The notes under the pieces: generated by a model
Seen by the model: the letters and a program-made list of their open reading frames with translations, nothing else
The model's database searches: none
Told to the model about the DNA's origin: nothing
Made by a program: the position numbers and the translations under genes
Assembly (NCBI RefSeq): GCF_021298855.1
Contig: NZ_JAJTHI010000023.1
Location: forward strand, 1 to 62,326
From: Gemmatimonas sp.
Lineage (GTDB): Bacteria; Gemmatimonadota; Gemmatimonadetes; Gemmatimonadales; Gemmatimonadaceae
Length of the DNA stretch: 62,326 nt
Direction of reading: 5' to 3'
Shown: one piece after another, positions 50,449 to 59,114 of the stretch
Position numbering within the stretch: the first letter of the stretch is position 1
How the letters are laid out: every line of letters starts with the position of its first letter

Positions 50449-51213
50449 ATGTCCAAGACGACGCCCACGACCATGTACACCCCGGTTCCCGACGGCTTCA
50501 GCGTTCGCAGTGATGCCGTACGCTACACCGAGCTGCCGCCCCCGCCCGATCTGGCGGGCATGGTGCACTGCTTCTGGGAGCTGCGTACCGTCACCGACCT
50601 CCCGCAGGACTTCCTGTATCACGCCCTCCCCGACGCGTGCGTGAACCTGCTGTTCAATCGACTGGCGCCCACCATCGCCGGTGTCACGGCACTGCACACC
50701 TCGGCCACCACCCTCAATCTGGGAACGGTCTTCCACTGTGTCGGCGTGCAGCTGTATCCGGGCACGTGGCAGGGCAACAGGGATGAACTGGTCAACCGCT
50801 ACGTGGGTACGCCGTACATGGGGGCGCTCCCGCTGGTGGACACGAACCAGCGGCTCGCGGGTCTCACCTTCGGCGCCATGACGCACCATCTGGCTCAGCT
50901 GGTGCGATGGTGTGTGGCCGAGGGACTCGTGGTACCCAATCCCCTTACGGCGCGCATTCTCTCCCGGCTGGATGCCATCAGCACCGTCGCCGACATGGCC
51001 GCGCTGGTTGGCCTCTCTCCCCGACAGCTGCAGCGCACTCTCAAGCGGCAGACGGGCTTCGCGCCACACGACCTGCTCAAGGTGCTGCGGGTGCAGCAGT
51101 CCTTCCGACAGCACTATCTCGACCTGTACGCCGATCAGGCGCACTACATCCATGCCTTCCGGCAGGCCACCGGTTATACCCCGGTGCAATACCGCAAACG
51201 ATTCGGCGGCTGA
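50449..51213 (+). CDS. AraC-family transcriptional regulator
   Basis: 254-residue regulator. The N-terminal ligand half (LAGMVHCFWELRTVTDLPQD, FLYHALPDACVNLLFNRLAP, FHCVGVQLYPGTWQGN) resembles the DUF6597 type. The C-terminal two helix-turn-helix motifs are STVADMAALVGLSPRQLQRT with LKRQTGFAPHDLLKVLRVQQ and QAHYIHAFRQATGYTPVQYR. The effector and target are unknown; the downstream VOC gene (51309) is a candidate target. The start is ATG 50449, with ATG 50473 also possible. Confidence 0.87.
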   Translation: MSKTTPTTMYTPVPDGFSVRSDAVRYTELPPPPDLAGMVHCFWELRTVTDLPQDFLYHALPDACVNLLFNRLAPTIAGVTALHTSATTLNLGTVFHCVGVQLYPGTWQGNRDELVNRYVGTPYMGALPLVDTNQRLAGLTFGAMTHHLAQLVRWCVAEGLVVPNPLTARILSRLDAISTVADMAALVGLSPRQLQRTLKRQTGFAPHDLLKVLRVQQSFRQHYLDLYADQAHYIHAFRQATGYTPVQYRKRFGG

Positions 51214-51308
51214 TCGCGCGGCAGTTTTCGGCGCGTCCGATTTCTACAAGACCGCGCGTCTCCCGATCATTAGGCTCCTCACTCCACCTGAACCCTTTGG
51301 AGTGACAG

Positions 51309-51689
51309 ATGCAGACAACGAATGCGATCGGCTGGTTCGACCTGTACGTGGACGACCTGGACCGGGCCGTGACCTTCTACGAGACGGTGTTCCAGCAGAC
51401 GCTGGAGCCGATTGGCGACCCGACCGGCGAAACGATCATGCGGGGATTTCCCGCGAGCATGCAGGCGTATGGGGCGGCGGGCGCCCTCGTGAAGGCGCCG
51501 CACGCGCGTCCGGGCGTGGGCGGTACCCTGTTGTACTTCAGCGTGCAGGACTGCGCCGTGGAACAGGCGCGTGTGACCACGGCGGGGGGTACGGTTGTAC
51601 GCCCCAAGTTCTCCATTGGGGAGTTCGGCTGGGTCACGCTGTGCATGGACACCGAAGGGAACATGTTCGGGATCAACTCGAGGGAATGA
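51309..51689 (+). CDS. VOC-family (glyoxalase-like) protein
   Basis: 126-residue protein with the vicinal-oxygen-chelate fold. GGAG lies six bases upstream of the ATG. Signatures: NAIGWFDLYVDDLDRAVTFY with ETVFQQTLEPIGDPTGE, GTLLYFSVQDCAVEQARVTT and FGWVTLCMDTEGNMFGINSR. It lacks the full set of metal ligands of a typical glyoxalase I, so it may be a resistance-type or binding protein. Its 3' end overlaps the convergent esterase gene by 17 bp. Confidence 0.87.
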   Translation: MQTTNAIGWFDLYVDDLDRAVTFYETVFQQTLEPIGDPTGETIMRGFPASMQAYGAAGALVKAPHARPGVGGTLLYFSVQDCAVEQARVTTAGGTVVRPKFSIGEFGWVTLCMDTEGNMFGINSRE

Positions 51690-52581
51690 GCCGCTGATTC
51701 AGAAACTGCGTCAGCTCGGCTTCGAACAGGGGCACGTTGTTCCACGCCGCGTGCCCCTGACCGGTGAGGGTGACGAGACGATGCGGTATACCCACCTGGG
51801 TGGCGCGCGCCACCAGCTGCAGCGCCTCCGCGTACGGCACGGTGGTGTCTTCGGTGCCGTGGAAGATGAGCAGCGGCGGCTCACCGGCCTGCATGACGCT
51901 GTCGGCCGCCTGCGGGAGGCTGCCCCAGAAGTTCACGACGGTCTTCACCGTGGAGGGAAAACCGGGATTGCCGCTCGCGCCCTCGCCAAGCGACTGGTCG
52001 TAGCTGCTGAACAGCGCCGTAATGCCACCCGCCGAGCTGCCCACGAAGCCAATGCGTGTGGGGTCGAAACGGAAGGTGCGGGCATTCGCGCGCACCCACC
52101 GCACGGCCGCCCGCGCATCATGCACCGCGTCACGAATGCCGCCAGCCGGATCGGCGTTGAAGGTGACGCCGTTCCGCAGCCGGTAGCTGATGGACACACT
52201 CACATACCCGCGCAGCGCGAGCGAACGCGCGAGCCGCGGAATCTGGCCGTCGGTGCGCGTACCCGACACGAACCCGCCGCCGTGAATCCACACGAGCACC
52301 GGGCGCGCCGAAGCCGTATCGCCTTCCGGCTGGTACAGGTCGAGCAGCAAGGGGGCCGCGCTGGTACTGCCGAACGGCACCGAAGCGCCGTACGGGACCC
52401 CCGTTTGCGTCGCCACCGCGCTGAACACGGTGTCCACGTAGCGGGTCTTCCGCGGCAGGGTGTCGACTTGGACCACATTGGCACTGTCGCAGCCAGCCAC
52501 GGCCACGCTCACGCACACCACCGCCAGCCGCGCGAAGCGATCAACCACCACGCACCTCACCGCACCACGAGTGAACGCCAC
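51673..52581 (-). CDS. Alpha/beta-hydrolase (carboxylesterase-like) lipoprotein
   Basis: 302-residue esterase started at GTG 52581, with AGAGG six bases upstream. Lipoprotein signal FARLAVVCVSVAVAGCDS. The catalytic set of the hormone-sensitive-lipase type is visible: the oxyanion motif VLVWIHGGGFVSGTRTDG, nucleophile in IGFVGSSAGGITALFSS, Asp in LLIFHGTEDTTVPYAEAL and His in LTGQGHAAWNNVPL. It should hydrolyse short-chain or aryl esters outside the cytoplasm. It is divergent from the M28 peptidase. Confidence 0.88.
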   Translation of the reverse strand: MAFTRGAVRCVVVDRFARLAVVCVSVAVAGCDSANVVQVDTLPRKTRYVDTVFSAVATQTGVPYGASVPFGSTSAAPLLLDLYQPEGDTASARPVLVWIHGGGFVSGTRTDGQIPRLARSLALRGYVSVSISYRLRNGVTFNADPAGGIRDAVHDARAAVRWVRANARTFRFDPTRIGFVGSSAGGITALFSSYDQSLGEGASGNPGFPSTVKTVVNFWGSLPQAADSVMQAGEPPLLIFHGTEDTTVPYAEALQLVARATQVGIPHRLVTLTGQGHAAWNNVPLFEAELTQFLNQRLIPSS

Positions 52582-52703
52582 AGGAGACCTCTCAGGAGAA
52601 AGACGAACGGATACCGGGACGGTTAACGCGCCAGCGCATCCCCGCGCGGCCGCGTAAACTCTCAGCTGGCACCACCGCCTCTTCGCCTTCTCCACACGGA
52701 CAT

Positions 52704-54365
52704 ATGCTTCGACACTCGCTGCTCCTTGGCGCACTCACCGCCGCCTATGCCACCACGGCGCTCGCCCAGGGCGGCCGTGGCGGGGCCCCGCAGGGCCCCA
52801 CGCTCCCCCCCACGAATCCGCAGGCACGGCCGGTGGACCGGGCCAACGCGCCCTACGTGCGTGCCACGCCGCCCACCAACGCGATGATTCAGCAGATCCA
52901 TGAGGAGGGGATGCAGCGCTCCCAGGTCATGAAGATCGCGCAGGTGTTGCTCGACTCCATCGGGCCGCGCCTCACCGGCTCCACCGACGCCGACCGCGCG
53001 CAGGCGTACATGGTGAGCACCTTCACGAACTGGGGGCTCCAGGCCCGCATCGAGAACTACGGCACCTGGAACAGCTGGAAGAACGGCGCCGCCTTTGCCG
53101 AACTGCGCTTCCCGCGCGTGCGCGGACTCGAAGTCACCGCCATGGGCTGGACCCCCGGCACGAAGGGCAAGTGGATCGAGGGCGATGTCATCGTGATCCC
53201 CGAGAACGTCACCACGCCCGAGCAGTTCACCGCGTGGGTGCCGTCGGCCCGCGGCAAGTTCGTGCTGCTCAATGCCCCGCAGCTCTCCTGCCGCATGCCG
53301 TCGCAGTGGGCGGAGTTCGGCACCGTGGAGTCGCGTGACCGGCTGCGCCTTGAGCAGAACGCGCTGAGTGCCTCGTACAGTCAGCGGGTACTGGCCGGCG
53401 GCGGGCCACGCGCCATTCAGGCCAGGCTCAAGCAGGCCGGCGTGCTGGGCGCGCTCACGACCAACTTTTCGCAGTTCCCGGGCATCAACAAGGTGTTCGG
53501 CTCGGCCTCGCAGGAAATTCCCACCGTCGACGTGGGGTGCGAGGACATGGGGCTGCTGTACCGCCTGGCCACCAACAATCAGGGGCCGAAAATCCGCCTC
53601 ATGATCGACGCCGAAAAGGGCCCGGAGCGCCCGGTGGGCAATGTGATTGCCGAGCTGAAGGGCACCACGCTGCCCAACGAATACGTGGTGCTGTCGGGGC
53701 ACTTCGATTCGTTCACCGGCGGCTCGGGCGCCACCGACAACGCGACCGGCTCGCTCACCATGATCGAGGCCATGCGCATCCTCAAGACCGTATACCCGAA
53801 GCCCAAGCGCACCATCGTGATCGGCCTCTGGAACTCGGAGGAGCAGGGACTCAACGGCTCCAAGGCGTACGCCGAGATGCACCCGGAAGTGCTGGCGGGC
53901 ATGCAGATGCTCTTCAATCAGGACAACGGTACGGGGCGCATTTCATCCATCAGCCCCGGTCCGTTCGTGCACGCGGGCGCGTTCCTGTCGCGCTACATGA
54001 GCGAGATGCCGGCCGAGATCACGCAGTGGGTGCGTCTGGGCGGCAACACCCTGTTCGGCGGCCCCAGCGGCACCGACCACACCACCTTCGTCTGTCACAA
54101 GGCGCCCGGCATTGGCACGGGGGCGCTCAGCTGGGACTACAGCAACACCACGTGGCACACGAACCGTGACACGTACGACAAGATCGTGCCCGAAGATCTG
54201 CGCAACAACGCCACGCTCATCGCTATGCTGGCGTACATGGCGTCGGAAGACTCGCAGACGTTCCCGCGCGATCTGATTCCGCAGGGGATAGCGCAGGATG
54301 GCACCCCGCGCCCCTGGCCTGCCTGCCCCGGCCCCACGAAGAGCGCGGCGCAGTCGGCCCGCTGA
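52704..54365 (+). CDS. M28-family zinc peptidase
   Basis: 553-residue exported metallopeptidase (aminopeptidase/carboxypeptidase group). Signal LLLGALTAAYATTALAQ. Zinc motifs: VVLSGHFDSFTGGSGATDNA (H...D and D-N-A-T-G), IGLWNSEEQGLNGSKAYAEM (catalytic and ligand Glu), MLFNQDNGTGRISSISPG and TTWHTNRDTYDKIVPEDLRN (last His). A protease-associated-like insert precedes the catalytic part. The Gly-Pro-rich N-terminus (GGRGGAPQGPTLPPTNPQAR) is a flexible linker. It probably trims peptides together with the S9 and DUF885 enzymes encoded nearby. Confidence 0.92.
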   Translation: MLRHSLLLGALTAAYATTALAQGGRGGAPQGPTLPPTNPQARPVDRANAPYVRATPPTNAMIQQIHEEGMQRSQVMKIAQVLLDSIGPRLTGSTDADRAQAYMVSTFTNWGLQARIENYGTWNSWKNGAAFAELRFPRVRGLEVTAMGWTPGTKGKWIEGDVIVIPENVTTPEQFTAWVPSARGKFVLLNAPQLSCRMPSQWAEFGTVESRDRLRLEQNALSASYSQRVLAGGGPRAIQARLKQAGVLGALTTNFSQFPGINKVFGSASQEIPTVDVGCEDMGLLYRLATNNQGPKIRLMIDAEKGPERPVGNVIAELKGTTLPNEYVVLSGHFDSFTGGSGATDNATGSLTMIEAMRILKTVYPKPKRTIVIGLWNSEEQGLNGSKAYAEMHPEVLAGMQMLFNQDNGTGRISSISPGPFVHAGAFLSRYMSEMPAEITQWVRLGGNTLFGGPSGTDHTTFVCHKAPGIGTGALSWDYSNTTWHTNRDTYDKIVPEDLRNNATLIAMLAYMASEDSQTFPRDLIPQGIAQDGTPRPWPACPGPTKSAAQSAR

Positions 54366-54375
54366 CGCCGGCGAT

Positions 54376-54777
54376 TTACCAGCACACTTCCACGCCAAGC
54401 GCAGCAAAGGCGGCGTCGTTGGTCACCACGACGCCGCCCAGCGCAACCGCCTGCGCGCCGATCAGGCGGTCGAAAGGGTCGCGATGCGCACTGGCCAACT
54501 GCCCCGCGCGTACGGCCGATGCCGCATCGACATCCAGCAGTCGAAAGCCGTCCGCTTCCACGACATACGCGAAGTCGTTGAGCATGGCCGGCGGTACCGT
54601 GAGCTTGCCCAGGCGCACCTTGGTGGCAATCTCGAACGCGCTGGCGGCGCTCACGTACACCGGGCGCTGCGGCGCTTCCAACAGGAGCTGGCGCGCCAAC
54701 GGCGACAGGCGCGGGCTATCGGCGTGCCAGAAAATGAACGCGACGGTGTCGAGCAGGAGCGGCGTATCGGGAGCCAT
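54376..54777 (-). CDS. vapC: PIN-domain (VapC-type) toxin
   Basis: 133-residue PIN-domain ribonuclease. The acidic active-site residues are in PDTPLLLDTVAFIFWHADSP, SAFEIATKVRLGKLTVPPAM, HRDPFDRLIGAQAVALGGVV and VTNDAAFAALGVEVCW. VapC toxins cleave specific RNAs, usually initiator tRNA or rRNA. Its ATG overlaps the antitoxin TGA at 54777, so the pair is one operon. Type II toxin expected to be neutralised by the adjacent Phd-like protein. Confidence 0.92.
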   Translation of the reverse strand: MAPDTPLLLDTVAFIFWHADSPRLSPLARQLLLEAPQRPVYVSAASAFEIATKVRLGKLTVPPAMLNDFAYVVEADGFRLLDVDAASAVRAGQLASAHRDPFDRLIGAQAVALGGVVVTNDAAFAALGVEVCW

Positions 54778-55004
54778 CAGAGCCCCGCGGCGTCGGCATC
54801 CTCGTCGGACATGGGCGCGAAGGCGTCGTCACTGAAGTGAATGGCCTCCTTGAAGCGCCCCGGCGTTGGTACGGGCACGAACGGCCGCAGCTCGGCCATG
54901 GGGTGCCCGTTGACGCTGATCACATACCCCTCCCCCGACGCCGCGACCTCGCGCACCAGCGCCGCCAGCTTGGATTTGGCCTCGGAAATGGGAATGGTCG
55001 GCAT
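54777..55004 (-). CDS. Phd/YefM-family antitoxin
   Basis: 75-residue antitoxin. N-terminal PTIPISEAKSKLAALVREVA with ASGEGYVISVNGHPMAELRP is the classic Phd/prevent-host-death DNA-binding fold; the C-terminal GRFKEAIHFSDDAFAPMSDE is the toxin-wrapping tail. Its ATG at 55004 follows the -10 box by eight bases, so the message should be leaderless or nearly so. It probably represses its own promoter through the palindrome at 55009. Confidence 0.92.
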   Translation of the reverse strand: MPTIPISEAKSKLAALVREVAASGEGYVISVNGHPMAELRPFVPVPTPGRFKEAIHFSDDAFAPMSDEDADAAGL

Positions 55005-55008
55005 AATT

Positions 55009-55026
55009 GGTCAATATACCTTGACC
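55009..55026. promoter_or_regulatory. Operator palindrome of the vapC antitoxin operon
   Basis: GGTCAATATACCTTGACC has perfect 6-bp arms GGTCAA/TTGACC around tatacc. It overlaps the -10 box of the operon promoter, so binding would block transcription. A third GGTCAA half-site lies at 55036-55041 and doubles as the -35 box. Confidence 0.75.
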
Positions 55027-55041
55027 ATACAGACAGGTCAA
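55013..55041 (-). promoter_or_regulatory. Sigma-70-type promoter of the vapC antitoxin operon
   Basis: On the minus strand: -35 TTGACC (55041-55036), a 17-bp spacer, -10 TATATT (55018-55013), which is 5/6 to TATAAT. The start codon begins eight bases after the -10, so transcription should start at or within three bases of the ATG. Confidence 0.72.
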
Positions 55042-55130
55042 CTTCAGGCGGCGCCAGTGTCCGCCCGTACATGACGCTGCCGGCCGAGCCACGAGGAACG
55101 TGAGGGGAGCTGATCGGGGCTCCGCACCCC

Positions 55131-56453
55131 TCACGTCTCGAGTTGCAGCTCCGTCACGCCCCCACCCTGTTTCACCACCAGCCGCCGCTCGCGGCCCGAG
55201 GCGTCGGACACCACCACCACCTGCTCGCACCCCGGCACCTGATGGGAGAGGTGATTCCCGGGCTCCTCCGACGGGCCGAATGACATCGTGAGTATGCGCC
55301 CCGCGGCTTCGTAGCTCATCCCCGCGAGCACGAGGTGATGGCCAAGGGCATGCGTCCCGATATCCCGCCGCTGCACCTCGACCGTGCAGGCATGCCCACG
55401 ATGGCGCTCGGTGAACGCGGCCAGTTGCGCGTCGAGGGTGTCCAGCGGAATTGCCCGGGTCTGGTCGGACGGCACCGGCGTCTGCGCCCGCGCGGCCGCG
55501 TGCGTGTGCGCCGTTCCCGGCACGCACAGCACCGAGCACGGCGCCGATCGCACCAGCACGGCGGCCACACTGCCCAGCATCACGCGACGCAGAAAGCCGT
55601 AGCCATGCGTGGCCGTCACGATGAGGTCGGCCGGGTGGCGCTCCAGATGCTCCATGAGACGCGTCGACACGTTCCCCTCGAGCAGCGTCGTTTCGAAGGT
55701 CATCTCCCGCTGCGCCAACCGGTCGATGATGGCACGGAAACTCGCCTGCACCTGCGTGCGGTACTCGTTGGCGAAATCCCCCAACCCCGGGGCGTGCTCT
55801 GTCAGATTCGGGGCCACGTGCACCAGCTCCACCGTGGCGTCGGGCGCGCAGAGGGGGAGGGCCACCTGCGCCGCATACACGCTGAAGGCGCTGAAGTCGG
55901 TCGCAATCACCACACGACGGGGCAGTCGCTCGAGGCCAGGGTCAACGGCCAGCACCGGCGTCTCCCCACGCTGCAGCAGACGCAGCACCGACTCGCCGCC
56001 CATGGTACGCTCGAGCATGCCGTGGCGACCACGCCCCACCACGATGACGCGCGCGTCGAGCTCCCGCGCCCGCTGAACGATCTCCCCCACGGGCTCGCCA
56101 CTGCGGACCGTCACGGGCCACACGGCCCGTTCGGCCATGTCGGGCACCAGCCGCGCCAGCTGCCCGCGCACCTGCGTGGTGCGTTGGGCAACGAGTTCGG
56201 CTGTCGTCAGCCCCAGCGTGGGCATCGCGTCGAACGCGTACATGGGAACGGATGTGGGTTGCACGGCACTCATCACCTCGATGGACGCCCCCGTATGCAC
56301 CGCCAGCAGCCGCGCCACCGGGAACGTGGCGTCGGAGGCGTCCGAGGCGTCACTGGCAATCAGTACCGGGCCGTGGGGTGGCTGCACCGGCGAAAGCGGT
56401 CCCAGCAACTCCATCGGCGCCGTGAACGGGGAAGCGGTCTCAGTGGCACGCAT
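55131..56453 (-). CDS. Tandem UspA universal stress protein with a C-terminal extra domain
   Basis: 440-residue cytoplasmic protein. GGAG lies nine bases upstream of ATG 56453. Two Usp domains: residues ~28-155 with the ATP-binding motif VVGRGRHGMLERTMGGES, and ~158-310 with ATHGYGFLRRVMLGSVAAVL, after VVIATDFSAFSVYAAQVALP. The C-terminal ~95 residues (CTVEVQRRDIGTHALGHHLV, GRILTMSFGPSEEPGNHLSH) resemble the small DUF5335 domain; this last point is a low-confidence match. Tandem Usps bind ATP and support survival under stress. Confidence 0.88.
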   Translation of the reverse strand: MRATETASPFTAPMELLGPLSPVQPPHGPVLIASDASDASDATFPVARLLAVHTGASIEVMSAVQPTSVPMYAFDAMPTLGLTTAELVAQRTTQVRGQLARLVPDMAERAVWPVTVRSGEPVGEIVQRARELDARVIVVGRGRHGMLERTMGGESVLRLLQRGETPVLAVDPGLERLPRRVVIATDFSAFSVYAAQVALPLCAPDATVELVHVAPNLTEHAPGLGDFANEYRTQVQASFRAIIDRLAQREMTFETTLLEGNVSTRLMEHLERHPADLIVTATHGYGFLRRVMLGSVAAVLVRSAPCSVLCVPGTAHTHAAARAQTPVPSDQTRAIPLDTLDAQLAAFTERHRGHACTVEVQRRDIGTHALGHHLVLAGMSYEAAGRILTMSFGPSEEPGNHLSHQVPGCEQVVVVSDASGRERRLVVKQGGGVTELQLET

Positions 56454-56700
56454 GCGTGTTTCTCCTGGGTAGGGATCTCATGCAGCGTGCGCGCGTCGCC
56501 GCGGTGGTGCCATGCGGAATCCCCTCACATGCCGTGAGGAAAAGTGGTACGGGTGACGGGGTCATCCGCGTTCCGCGGCAGAACGCCCCCCAGGTCGCCT
56601 CGGCCGGTCGTGCCAGGCACCCTGCTGGCAGGCTCAACGGGCGGCCGCCAACTTCTCCGCATATTCGCGCCGCCTCCCGCCGCTCCCACCCGTGCCCACC

Positions 56701-57759
56701 ATGCGCCGCTCCCGCCACGTTGTTGCCGTCGTTGCCCTGCTGGCCACCGCGCGCCCCCTCGCCGCCCAGGAGCCCGCCGCGTGGCGCGACGGACCCGTCT
56801 TTCACACCTTCTCCATTGCCGCCGTCGACCCGCGCACCGGGGAAGTGGGGGTGGCGGTCACCACGCGCGTGCCCTGTGTGGGCAACGGCGTGCCGTGGGT
56901 GCGCAAGGGCGTGGGCGCGGTGGCCACGCAGGCCAGCACGCGCACGGAGTACGGCACCGAACTGCTCGACGCACTGGCGCGCGGGGAAGCGCCCGACGCC
57001 GCACTCACGCGGTTGCTGGCGGCCGACAGCGGCGCGCAGCAGCGGCAGATTGGCGTGATTGCCCTCGACGGTCGCAGCGCGCAGCACACCGGCACGGGCA
57101 CCAACGCCTGGGCGGGGCACCGTGCCGGCAAGTACTACGTCACGCAGGGCAACATTCTGGTGGGGCCGCAAGTCATCGACGCGGTCGCGAAGCAGTTCGA
57201 GTCCACCGAGGGCACGCCGCGGCATCTGGCCGATCGTCTGGTCGAGGCGCTCAACGCCGGCTTCGAATTGGGCGGCGACAAGCGCCACGGGCTGCGCACG
57301 TCGGCGGCCGTGGTGGTGGCCGACCCGCGCCCGGGCATGTCGCGCCGCACCGATGGGCAGACGGTGCACATCAACATCTGCGAGCACGAGCAGCCGCTGG
57401 CCGAGCTGCGCCGCGTGTACGACGCCGTGTCGCAAACCCTGGGGTATCGCACGCTGCAGCAGTATGCGGGCGGCGACGTGTTCCAGCTCAAGGTGATGCT
57501 CAACGCGCTGGGATACTACAAGCCCGGCGAAACGCTGTCGCCGCGCATGCCCGACGCCAACCTGTACACCGCTGATGTGGTGGCCGCAGTGGACAGTTTC
57601 CGTACCAGCGAAGGCATGGGCACCCCCCGCATTGGCGGCTCACCCGCGGGGCTGGTGGACCCGGAAACCGTACAGCGGCTCTGGGCCGCGCTGGCCAAGG
57701 CGGGCAAGGACAGCGCCGTGCGGCAGCAGCTGCTGGACATCACGATGATTCGCCGGTGA
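56701..57759 (+). CDS. DUF1028-family exported Ntn-hydrolase-like protein
   Basis: 352-residue protein started at ATG 56701. Signal HVVAVVALLATARPLAAQ. The DUF1028 domain fills residues ~28-245: FHTFSIAAVDPRTGEVGVAV, TTRVPCVGNGVPWVRKGVGA, VATQASTRTEYGTELLDALA, RTSAAVVVADPRPGMSRRTD. The family has an Ntn-hydrolase-like fold and unknown substrate. The C-terminal ~90 residues (LKVMLNALGYYKPGETLSPR, ADVVAAVDSFRTSEGMGTP) look like a peptidoglycan-binding repeat, as found in some DUF1028 fusions. Confidence 0.88.
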   Translation: MRRSRHVVAVVALLATARPLAAQEPAAWRDGPVFHTFSIAAVDPRTGEVGVAVTTRVPCVGNGVPWVRKGVGAVATQASTRTEYGTELLDALARGEAPDAALTRLLAADSGAQQRQIGVIALDGRSAQHTGTGTNAWAGHRAGKYYVTQGNILVGPQVIDAVAKQFESTEGTPRHLADRLVEALNAGFELGGDKRHGLRTSAAVVVADPRPGMSRRTDGQTVHINICEHEQPLAELRRVYDAVSQTLGYRTLQQYAGGDVFQLKVMLNALGYYKPGETLSPRMPDANLYTADVVAAVDSFRTSEGMGTPRIGGSPAGLVDPETVQRLWAALAKAGKDSAVRQQLLDITMIRR

Positions 57760-57812
57760 GGGCGCACGCCGGCCGACTGGCGCACCTACTGCTTTACCAG
57801 TAGATATTGGGC

Positions 57813-59000
57813 ATGCGCTCGCCGATCATGTGGGTTTCGTGTCTGGCCTGCCGAGCCTGGGCCGGTATGGTGTGCATCGCCATTCTCGGGGCGTCCACGC
57901 TCGCCCACGCCCAGGCGAACGCCGCCGGCACCCTCACCGGTACGGTGCGGGCCACGCCCACCGGCGTCGCGCTGCCGTATGCCGTGGTCTCCATTGGCGC
58001 ACTGGGGCTCGAGCGATTCTCCGGTGCCGACGGCCGGTTCGTCATGCCCAATGTGCCGGCCGGGACTCACGCGGTCACGGTGCGCCGCATCGGCTTCGTG
58101 CCGCAGCCGTTCACCGTGACCATCACCGCTGGCGGCATCACCACGCTCGAGGCGCAACTCGTGCAGATCCCGGTACGGCTGACCGCCATGAAGGTGCGCC
58201 CGGCCGAACCGTGCAAGACACCGGGGTTGCCGGACCCGGCCAAGTTTCCCGAGGTGGCGCAACTGGTGGGATTGCTGCGCGAGAACGCGGCGACCGCTCG
58301 CACGCTCGCGACGCAGCATCCGTTCGTCTACTCGCAGTATCGGGCACTCGGCTCACTGGTGAACGACTCGGTGCATCTGGTCTCTGTTGTGGCGGAACGC
58401 ATGGTTGGCGTGCGTGAGGTCCTGTACCGGCCGGGGCGCGTGGTCACCACCACGGGGCGTGGTGCGGCCCGCAGCTCGGTGATGACCCTGCCTACCATTC
58501 TCGACCTGACCGACAAGGCGTTCATCGACAACCACTGCTTCCGCTACAGCGGCAGCAGCGTGCATGCGGGGGCGCAGGGTGACGAAACCTGGGTGCGGCT
58601 CGATGTGCGCGCGAGCGACAAGCTGCGCTCACCCGACGTACACGGGGTGTTCTACCTGGATAGCGCCACCGCGCAGCTGCGGCGCATGGAGCTCGAACTG
58701 AGCCGCGCCGACCGACTTCCGCCAGGACTCCGGAGCGTGCGTGTCGTGCAGGTCACGACCACGTTTCTCGAGATCGCGCCGGGGTTGTCGGTGATCGACG
58801 ACGTGTGCGGCATCAACTGGATTCGAGCCAATAGTGGGCGGGGAGAGCCGGCGCACCCGGCGGAGCTGCAACACGTGGCCGCGGTGCACTTCGGCGCGCC
58901 GCCACCGGATGTACCGGCAACGCGCGAGTTGCCACCGCCGGTGTGGGTGAAAGGCGGGCGCATCGCGCGAACCGCGCTTTCGTGCGCCGAGCTGCCGTAG
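57813..59000 (+). CDS. Carboxypeptidase-regulatory-like domain protein
   Basis: 395-residue exported protein. Signal GMVCIAILGASTLAHAQ. The first ~90 mature residues are a carboxypeptidase-regulatory-like/CNA-B-type beta-sandwich: AGTLTGTVRATPTGVALPYA, VVSIGALGLERFSGADGRFV and MPNVPAGTHAVTVRRIGFVP. The remaining 250 residues (FPEVAQLVGLLRENAATART, FVYSQYRALGSLVNDSVHLV, DNHCFRYSGSSVHAGAQGDE) are unassigned but resemble outer-membrane-associated proteins common in this phylum. Function unknown; not a TonB receptor because no plug or barrel follows. Confidence 0.75.
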   Translation: MRSPIMWVSCLACRAWAGMVCIAILGASTLAHAQANAAGTLTGTVRATPTGVALPYAVVSIGALGLERFSGADGRFVMPNVPAGTHAVTVRRIGFVPQPFTVTITAGGITTLEAQLVQIPVRLTAMKVRPAEPCKTPGLPDPAKFPEVAQLVGLLRENAATARTLATQHPFVYSQYRALGSLVNDSVHLVSVVAERMVGVREVLYRPGRVVTTTGRGAARSSVMTLPTILDLTDKAFIDNHCFRYSGSSVHAGAQGDETWVRLDVRASDKLRSPDVHGVFYLDSATAQLRRMELELSRADRLPPGLRSVRVVQVTTTFLEIAPGLSVIDDVCGINWIRANSGRGEPAHPAELQHVAAVHFGAPPPDVPATRELPPPVWVKGGRIARTALSCAELP

Positions 59001-59114
59001 TACGCCGGCGCTGCTCCGCCATCCGCACTCGCGACTCCCGGCGTCCGATCGCACATTGAACGGGTAACGCAACCGTTTCCCTCACGCCGCCGCCGCCTCT
59101 CTCCCGCCCCAGTC

